A stretch of 64,000 nucleotides of DNA, taken from assembly GCA_024509875.1 (NCBI GenBank), contig JAMPIV010005806.1:464001-528000 (forward strand), given 5' to 3'. Below, in pieces: positions 57,315 to 64,000 of the stretch. Within the stretch, counting starts at the first letter, position 1. Each line of letters starts with the position of its first letter. The notes beneath the pieces are model-generated. The model saw nothing but the letters and a program-made list of their open reading frames with translations, was not told the DNA's origin and searched no databases. The DNA comes from Oreohelix idahoensis (taxonomy: Eukaryota > Mollusca > Gastropoda > Stylommatophora > Oreohelicidae). The position numbers were made by a program, and so were the translations under genes.

Positions 57315-58577
57315 TCAGCAATGCGTACAAGTGTGGAAAGACCGTGTCCTGCCCATTCTTTGATGTTATCAGCCCAGGATTTTCTCTGCCTTCCTCTTCT
57401 CCGTTTACCTTCGACTGTTCCCTGAAGGATCGTTTTCGAAAGGGAGTCATGACGAGTTACATGCCCAAACCAGGCAAGCTTTCGACATTTCACTATTGAC
57501 AAAAGTGGTTCTTGGTGGCCTGCATAGGTGTTTATCTTCTCTCTAACATAGACATTTGTTTTCTGCTCTTTATAGCAAATGCGCAGAATTCTTCTATAAC
57601 ATTTATGCTCGAAAGCCTGAATCCTTCGCTCCGTATCTGCAGTGAGTGTCCAGCCCTCACACCCATACAAGAGAATAGATAATACAAGTGATTTGTATAA
57701 TTTGATCTTCACAGGAAAATTGATGTTACTTTTCCAGATCACATTCAACCTTGTCATGGCAGCTGAGGCCATCTCAAGTCTTGTCTTGATTCCTTTACTT
57801 GATCTTCCATCACTACATATAGTGGACCCGAGATATTTAAAGGTGTTAACTTCTTCTAACGTTTGCCCATTTAACGTAATGTTGGTCGGAACATGTTTCT
57901 TATGGCTATTCACCAATATCTTGCTTTTTTCTACATTAATTTCCATCCCATACGTTCTTGTTACTTTCTCCAGTCTAGAGGTAAGGTCTTGAAGTTCTGA
58001 TTCTGATCAAGCTATCAGATCAATATCATCAGCAAAACGTAGGTTGCACAGAGGTCGGCCTCCAATCGATATGGTTGATTTATAATCGTAGAGAGCCTCC
58101 TGCATAATATGTTCTAGATATATATTAAAGAACACTGGTGACAGGATACATCCTTGGCAAACTCCTACAATTGTTTTGAAAATTTCTCCAATGTTGTTGC
58201 TTGCAAAAACAGCACTGCTTGCGTCCTTGTATAGTGCTTCAATGATATCTATGATGTTAGTATCAAAATTGAATTTTCTCATTACTTGCCATAAGCCTTC
58301 ATACCAGACTCGATCGAAGGCTTTTGTGAAATCGATGAAGTTATGGTATAAATCGTGTTGATGTTGGAGATGTTTTTCGATAAGTAATCTAGTATTGAAG
58401 ATTTGTTCTGAGGTACTTCTTTTTGGTCTAAAGCCAGCCTGTTCCTCTGACAAGATTTCTTCTGATTTCTGTTTTATTCTGTTCAAAAGTATCCTTAACA
58501 TCACCTTACTTGGATGACTAATAAGGCTTATGGTTCTGTAGTTCTTGCACATTTTTAGATTTCCTTTCTTTCTTATT
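57315..58577 (-). pseudogene. RTE-like LINE RT, interrupted by the LTR element
   Basis: The minus-strand frame runs from about 58577 with one internal TGA at 58009-58007. Motifs: KNYRTISLISHPSK, EEQAGFRPKRST, motif A NFIDFTKAFDRVWYEGL, CQGCILSP and motif C LRFADDIDLIA; after the TGA come FKYLGSTICSDG, LLYGCEGW, WFGHVTRHD and GKRRRGRQRKSW. RT catalytic residues are intact. The 3' end is displaced to 47286-47379 by the Gypsy insertion, whose first bases supply a new stop after RIAE. The 5' part, including endonuclease, is missing; a MITE-like fragment lies at its left boundary in gene direction. Dead through truncation, nonsense and insertion. Confidence 0.88.
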
Positions 58578-58579
58578 TA

Positions 58580-58692
58580 TGCATATGAACGTTTAAAATA
58601 AATTATTTCCAAACAACAATAAAAACACACTTGAGCGTGTCCATTTTTGTTTTGGTCAAACCCACTTTTTTGCTTGGGACTGAAAGAATTAA
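58580..58692. mobile_element. right half of the TTAA MITE family
   Basis: CCACTTTTTTGCTTGGGACT, then GAAAGAATTAA, matches the right end of the MITE at 11354-11646 (CAACTTTTTTGCTTGGGAAT, then GAAAGAGTTAA). TTAA at 58689-58692 would be the target site. The left half is not recognisable. Confidence 0.55.
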
Positions 58693-60056
58693 ACAAGATA
58701 CATAATAAAATTCTGACCAACTTTTATAAGTCTGGTTTTTACATACAGATGTTCTACGTTAAGTCAGCAGCATAAATAGGATCTTTATTATTTTGTGATG
58801 CAAGTGAAGTTTAGTGCTCTCGACTATGGACATACAGGTAAATCTTGTTGATCTCCTATACAGAGGGCGCGTCGAGTGTCTTGTCTCGGTTGTTGTATTG
58901 TATATGTGTGAAGGCTCTTACGGCCAGCGCCTCACTGGTCTCTTATCTCCAACAGTACAGACAACAACCATTTGGAGTGTGTGTGGCTGATAAGGTCAAG
59001 TGAGTTTACTAATTATTTGTATTTGCAGAAAGAATGGGCCACCTTACAAAACTTGTTTATGTTCTTTTCCAAAACCGTTGGCTCCGTTCCATTGTAGTCG
59101 ATCGGATGAATCAAAACAAACGGTAAACGTCAATTATTAAGTTGAAATGTAAACAATCTCGAAAGAACTACATCGTTAGCCAACGCCGCACCAGGTTAAA
59201 AACACAAAGATAGAAGAATTGGTCATCACCAGATGAAGAAAGTTGAAATACCTTTTGGAGAAAAACATTCCTAGAGGAAAAAGGTAATTTAACGTGTCTC
59301 AAAGACGTCTGAACTAAACCAGCATTACTAATGCAGATTTGTTAACACTTTAATGTATTTTAACATAATCTTTAGTATAAAATAATATACACACAAGCCC
59401 ACGTGTATGGGCACCAGCAGGATGCGTTCTTATGAAGATATTGCATATAGGGCATATAGGGCATATAGGGCGTACTGAATGCTTCTTCTTACCGTTAGTG
59501 TAATGCAATAAAGAAGATCGTATTTAGAACCGCATTTTTATACATAGTTATTAGATGCACAGACGGACAGACAGATGAAAAGAATGTCAGAAAAAAAAAT
59601 GGCCCTAATTAACGACCAAAAGCAATGTCCTGTTATGAAAAGGGGAGGGGAATAGGCGTGAAGCCTTGTCACACATTTGCCGATTTAATAGCAAATTCAT
59701 ATTTTTATTTATTCATGCATGTCGTGACAGAGGTTGTGTATGAGGCTGGCAACGGCATCATGTAAAACTAACTGTTATAGAAACTAACGTAGCACGAGCA
59801 TGTCAACGCTCGGTCCAGGCTTCCAGCCAGGACCAGTTGTCCAGGTGGCTTCAAGCCAGGACCAGTTGTACAGGTGGCTTCAAGCAAAAAGAAAAATAAT
59901 AATGCCGAATAATCAATGCTTTGACTAACAAGTACCACGTGACGTTTGAAAAAGGCATAATGTTACAATTATTTATGTACGTAGGTAAAACATTCCAAGC
60001 CATACTCTCCGCATAGTTGTTCGAAATGCAAAATATATAATTGTTAAGCAGGCAGC
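58693..60056. other. no gene; small tandem repeats
   Basis: GCATATAGGG is repeated three times at 59443-59472. A unit of about 30 bases (CCAGGACCAGTTGTCCAGGT plus GGCTTCAAG) is repeated twice at 59826-59884. Bases 59716-59775 carry a minus-strand copy of the GTTGCCAGCCTCAT repeat found at 13.2 and 13.7 kb. Confidence 0.45.
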
Positions 60057-60057
60057 C

Positions 60058-60182
60058 AGTCAGACAGGCAGACAAATATAGACAGACATATACAGACAGA
60101 CAGACGGACGGGCGAGCGGGTGAGAACGGGCGGGCAGGCAGGTAGGCAGACAGACAGACAGATAGACAGATAGACAGACAGT

Positions 60183-60274
<92 letters not shown>

Positions 60275-60297
60275 AAGAACGAACGAACGAACGAACT
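60058..60297. repeat. (GACA)n/(GATA)n/(GAAC)n compound microsatellite
   Basis: GACA variants grade into about 22 GATA units and end in GAAC units. Frames reading YLSI repeats on the minus strand are artefacts. Confidence 0.95.
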
Positions 60298-60310
60298 TTA
60301 TTTTCAAAGG

Positions 60311-60430
60311 GTTGAGAATTGGGCACGCAGGCCCGTCTAACATTCTGCCCTTCCTTTCGCTCACCTTTCATACCGTATCCTTTCAATAGCACATGTATTT
60401 TTAGCATTATTTAAGCATACAACATTATCG
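60311..60430. repeat. diverged direct repeat, copy 1
   Basis: AGGCCCGTCTAACATTCTGC, then CCTTCC and CACCTTTCAT, match 60868-60906 in the same order. A G16 run follows at 60484-60499. Confidence 0.5.
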
Positions 60431-60849
60431 AGGTAAAATAATAACATACATTTGTAACATCCAGACATAATCAAATTTAAAAAGGGGGGGGGGGGGGGAA
60501 TTATTAATTAAAATACATTAAGAAATTTATACCTTAAAAAAAAATTAAAACAAAAAAACAAAAAAAACTAACAAACACAATCTAAACCATTCATACAGTA
60601 AATAAGACATAATTTGAAACGTAATCAGATAATGGTGGCATATAATAAGAACTCGTGACATTTTGGAAATCTGCTGAATGACCTGGGACTTCATGTGTTG
60701 TCAGCGTATGCGGAAAATGTTTCCACATGTGAGCAACTTTGAGTCCCAAGCAGATACTGCCACAGGGAGTGAATTGTTGACGCCTCCACTACACGAGATC
60801 CAGTTTTATGACCTATGCTCCTTAGGGAGGTAAAGGGTATTGACTGATA

Positions 60850-60990
60850 GATGAGAATCGTACATATAGGCCCGTCTTGCATTTTGCCCTTCCTCTTACT
60901 CATCTTTATTGCTAGGTATCCAGACATTCTCCAACGTACTTAAGGTATTAGTTCAATGGCGATGCAACATTATAAGTTGTATAAAAGCAT
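60850..60990. repeat. diverged direct repeat, copy 2
   Basis: AGGCCCGTCTTGCATTTTGC, then CCTTCC and CATCTTTATT, parallel the copy at 60311-60430, including a downstream CATACATTTACAG/CATACATTTGTAA match. The family is unknown. Confidence 0.5.
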
Positions 60991-61089
60991 ACATTTACAG
61001 TATCTGATTACAATTAAGAAGTAAGGTATATTAAAATGAAAAACTAGATCATCAGACCCTCCATACAGTATATTAGATAATAATAATTC

Positions 61090-62715
61090 GATAAACAATT
61101 TAATAATCCCTCTTAACAATATTTAATATGAATATTGTAGTGACATATATTATTACAAATGTTCTATGTGTGTCAGTTGTGTAGTAGTAAAATGAGGTAA
61201 TACTGGTTTTGTTTTGTTCAAGCTCTGTTGGTATTTGTCATCATGACTTCAATAGTTTGTCTTTAGGGACCAGTATTGGAGATGTTCACAGTTCCTGATT
61301 TTAAGACAAGTAAATTCCCCTCTTAATGTTAATTTTAAAAAAGTCAGTTCAAGATGAGGGGACATAATGTTGAGCTCAGCTGGCCAAGTAGCTTATCTGG
61401 CGTGATGGCAGCAGGAAAGGACTCCTCTGCTCGAATTCTCCTCTGGGCTCTGGAGACACCTCACTGATAGCTAAAAGGACCAAGGAGTATGCTGTCCGAC
61501 ACTGGATTCAGCAAAGCTCTGACTAGGTGCTGCTCAGTACCATCAAGACCACTGTCCCACAATTTCATGGAAATAAACACAGATACGTTGATTAGCAATG
61601 AATTCTGGCACAAACTGGCACAAATTTCCATCTGCCTATGTTCCAGGCTTTTATTTAACACAATTATGAGCTGGCTTCAACGCACTGATGCTTTATCAAG
61701 CTATTTTAAACAAGTGGTCTCGAACTAACGCTCCCAAGTGTGTATATCAGCGAGACTGGCCAATGAGCCACGTTTCGACAAGTGTTTGAAAAAATGTTAC
61801 CTTTTCCCGTTTCCCCTAACAACGAAGATAGTATTTATAGCCCGACCAATCGTGGTTAGGCTTTCATTTGTTGCGCTCCAATCAATTTGGAGTTTACATG
61901 GTAGGCTATTTCTGTAACGTAAATTTTTTTCAAACACGTTTAAAAAAAATCTTATGAGCAGAAATGATTTTATGCTGTCAGGCACCCCCAATATTTTATT
62001 TTGGGTATAATTTATTAATTCCTGGACTATTGGCGTAACGTTTTACATATTATTTGTCAGCAAGCCCTAAGGAACCCAATTTTCCCACTTTAAAAGAGCT
62101 ACGTGGCTGCGTTCAAAATATGTATTTTCTACCTCCTGTTTCGAAGATATGCTGTCTGGGTACTGTTATGTTTTCAACCGTAAACCCATCTATTGTTATC
62201 TTTTCTAATAAGAGTGTGTTATGATTTATAAACCTAACTCTGGGAAAGGGTAGTGTATTTTATCACTGTCCGTCTGAAAAAAAGTTAGTGCTTGTAGCCT
62301 AACACGCGTGATAGTAGTAATTGTGTATCGCGCGACGCGTGTTTAATGTTCGGCTTTCTGCCTCTCCCTTCTCGCTATCCTTTTGTCCATCTGTTCGTTC
62401 GTTTTGGTAACGTAATGTAGAAAAAGACATGAATGGAATTTAAAATTTAGGTCATTACGCAGTCTGCCTCTTAATGTTTTTCCAAGAAATACAGCACACG
62501 TTTCATTGAAGAAAGCGGGTATAATACAGTAAGCTTTTACTATCAACGTGAAAGCGTTACAATTTGCAGACGAAGCAGAAAACAAGGGGGATTTCGAGTA
62601 CATTCTTTGTGACAGCACTGTTATTTTACCATTGCTCTTCTCTTTATTAATTTTATTTGTTAGGCTTCATATTTACCTAATAATTTATATATGTGGATTA
62701 GAATATTTCATGACA
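61090..62715 (-). repeat. 3' LTR of the minus-strand Gypsy element
   Basis: Follows the Gypsy pol gene and polypurine tract in minus orientation, starting TGTCATGAAA at 62715. It matches the LTR at 727-2991 along most of its length with substantial divergence. The left boundary is approximate: clear homology starts at about 61138, and GATAAACAATTTAAT at 61090-61105 may correspond to 752-766 of the other copy. Confidence 0.75.
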
Positions 62716-62726
62716 CCTCCCCTCTT
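62716..62726 (-). promoter_or_regulatory. polypurine tract of minus-strand Gypsy element
   Basis: On the minus strand AAGAGGGGAGG abuts the LTR start TGTCATG exactly. It is the expected primer for plus-strand DNA synthesis and fixes the LTR border. Confidence 0.8.
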
Positions 62727-62782
62727 AAAACAGACATTATATGTCAGTCCTTTATTCTATATACATATAGAGAAATTTATCA

Positions 62783-64000
62783 TTATTTCTGGGGTTTACG
62801 GTGATTCTCATCACACGGATGGCGGCTTAAAAAATCAGCTCCCAAATTGGTTTTTCCAGATATATACTCAATGCTAAAATTATATGGAGCCAGAAGCAAA
62901 GACCATCGGAGTAACCTAGAGTTCTCATGCTTAGCCTGTGCTAAAAACGATAAAGGTTTGTGGTCTGTTTGCAACTTAAATGCCTTCCCATATAGATAAA
63001 TATTGAATTTCTTTATTGCCCATATTACTGCAAGACATTCTTTTTCGCTAGTTGAGTAGTTGATTTCAGCTTTATTCAACTTTCTGCTAGCATATGCCAC
63101 TGGGCTTAATTCCCCATCCAATGCATCTGATTTCTGTAGTAGAGTTGCACCTAGCCCAATATTACTTGCATCCGTCCTTACTATGAATTCTTGACTTAAG
63201 TCAGGTAATTTCAAAATGGGTTTATTTGTGAGCTTTTCCTTCAATTCTTGGTAAGTCATTTCACATTGTGGTGTCCATGTAATGCGATCTGGAAGTCCTT
63301 TACGTGTCAATTCCGTTAAAGGTGCACATATGGAATTAAAGTTTTTGATATACTTCTGGTAGAAACCACATAATGAGACAAAGGATCTCACGTCCTTCTT
63401 GCTTTGTGGTCTCGGGGCGTTCTGTAGTTTCTCTAAATTCTTTGGGTCAGGGGTCATGTTTCCCTGATAAACTGTGTGTCCCAAAAATTCCAATTCTTTA
63501 CATCCAACGCAACATTTGGTTGGTCGGGCTGTTAAATTTGCCTCCCTAAGTCGATCAAACAGCCTGTTCAGAGAGTCAATGTGTTCCTCAAATGTTTCTG
63601 TGGCTATAAGGATATCATCCATAAAATTTGTTATACAGGGATTATTCAGAGGATCCAATAATTTTCTCATCATTCTAGAGAAGACACTAGGCGCATTCTT
63701 CAATCCAAATGGCAATCTATTAAACTCATAGTGTCCTTCTGAGGTACTAAAAGCTAGGTATGGTCTAACCTCAGGCTTTACTGGAATCTGATAGTATCCT
63801 TTACTCAGATCCACTTTTGAGAAATATTTAGCTTTATTTAGTCTGGCAAACAGCTGATTTGTATCCGGCAATGGATCCACCTGTCCTTCTGTAATAGCGT
63901 TCAGTCTCCTGTAATCTATACAGAGTCTATGTTCTCCAGAGGGCTTCCTTAAAAGTACAACACCGGAACTATACGAAGACTCACTGTGCGAAATAATTCC
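62783..64000 (-). CDS. Gypsy Pol, RT and RNase H (partial at window end)
   Basis: The frame is open from the window edge to TGA at 62783, about 405 codons. RT motifs: GVVLLRKPSGE, CIDYRRLNAI, SKVDLSKGYYQIP, LPFGLKNAPSVF and catalytic FMDDILIA. RNase H: VRTDASNIGLGA (Asp), TSEKECLAVIWA (Glu), LQTDHKPLSFLA (Asp) and LGADFLSRHP. The C-terminus is a short basic tail ending 57 bases before the polypurine tract, so no integrase follows. Integrase lies upstream, outside the window, or is absent. All visible catalytic residues are intact, so the copy could be functional. RT resembles the dead element at 10-12 kb (DPLPDTN/GPLPDTN). Confidence 0.92.
   Translation of the reverse strand, partial: GIISHSESSYSSGVVLLRKPSGEHRLCIDYRRLNAITEGQVDPLPDTNQLFARLNKAKYFSKVDLSKGYYQIPVKPEVRPYLAFSTSEGHYEFNRLPFGLKNAPSVFSRMMRKLLDPLNNPCITNFMDDILIATETFEEHIDSLNRLFDRLREANLTARPTKCCVGCKELEFLGHTVYQGNMTPDPKNLEKLQNAPRPQSKKDVRSFVSLCGFYQKYIKNFNSICAPLTELTRKGLPDRITWTPQCEMTYQELKEKLTNKPILKLPDLSQEFIVRTDASNIGLGATLLQKSDALDGELSPVAYASRKLNKAEINYSTSEKECLAVIWAIKKFNIYLYGKAFKLQTDHKPLSFLAQAKHENSRLLRWSLLLAPYNFSIEYISGKTNLGADFLSRHPCDENHRKPQK

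Noticed and set aside
60060..60407. 115-codon minus-strand frame with YLSI repeats
   Set aside because: Produced by the GATA microsatellite.

Overview
This 64 kb window is AT-rich, repeat-dense animal DNA. I found no ordinary host gene. Every protein-coding stretch I can recognise belongs to a mobile element, living or dead: Ty3/Gypsy-type LTR retrotransposons, an unclassified LTR element, APE-type non-LTR retrotransposons (LINEs), one Tc1/mariner transposon and a TTAA-flanked MITE. Between them lie microsatellites, minisatellites and tRNA-derived short elements. The mixture, the coiled-coil Gag proteins and the Gypsy domain order suggest a marine invertebrate, perhaps a mollusc or another lophotrochozoan. 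That assignment is a weak inference.

Layout, left to right. 0-3 kb: the RNase H tail of a LINE, then a minus-strand Gypsy LTR without its element. 3.6-5.9 kb: a LINE ORF1 (Gag-like, three zinc knuckles) behind a TATA box and followed by histone-type stem-loops. 9.5-12.3 kb: a decayed Gypsy element with LTR remnants and a TTAA MITE inside it. 13-17.9 kb: LTR-like repeats and SINE fragments. 17.9-26.7 kb: a young LTR element (near-identical 1.05 kb LTRs, ATAA target duplication) whose only recognisable gene is a minus-strand 662-codon ORF with a DEK_C-like domain. 28.4-29.9 kb: a complete Tc1 element with one nonsense codon. 30.0-36.2 kb: three LINE remnants, the last of which looks A-to-G hypermutated. 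38.9-42.4 kb: a broken Gypsy element whose Gag-protease frame ends in an RRM-like domain. 45-46.3 kb: microsatellites. 47.4-57.3 kb: an almost intact 9.9 kb Gypsy element with 1.33 kb LTRs and a CTCAG target duplication, inserted into a minus-strand RTE-like LINE reading frame. 60-62.7 kb: microsatellites and an LTR. 62.7-64 kb: the 3' half of a further minus-strand Gypsy element, which runs off the window.

Two themes stand out. First, in the 50 kb Gypsy element the integrase comes before reverse transcriptase, as in Copia and in the Gmr1-like Gypsy group. In the elements at 41.8 and 62.8 kb the RNase H domain ends the coding region, with a polypurine tract and LTR after it, so no integrase follows. 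Second, several elements carry unexpected modules: a DEK_C-like chromatin domain, an RRM-like domain, a CxxC...CGH motif between nucleocapsid and protease, and histone-like 3' stem-loops. The 17.9-26.7 kb DEK_C element is the strongest candidate for something undescribed. It has the structure of a recent retrotransposition but shows no reverse transcriptase, integrase or protease, so it presumably borrows them.
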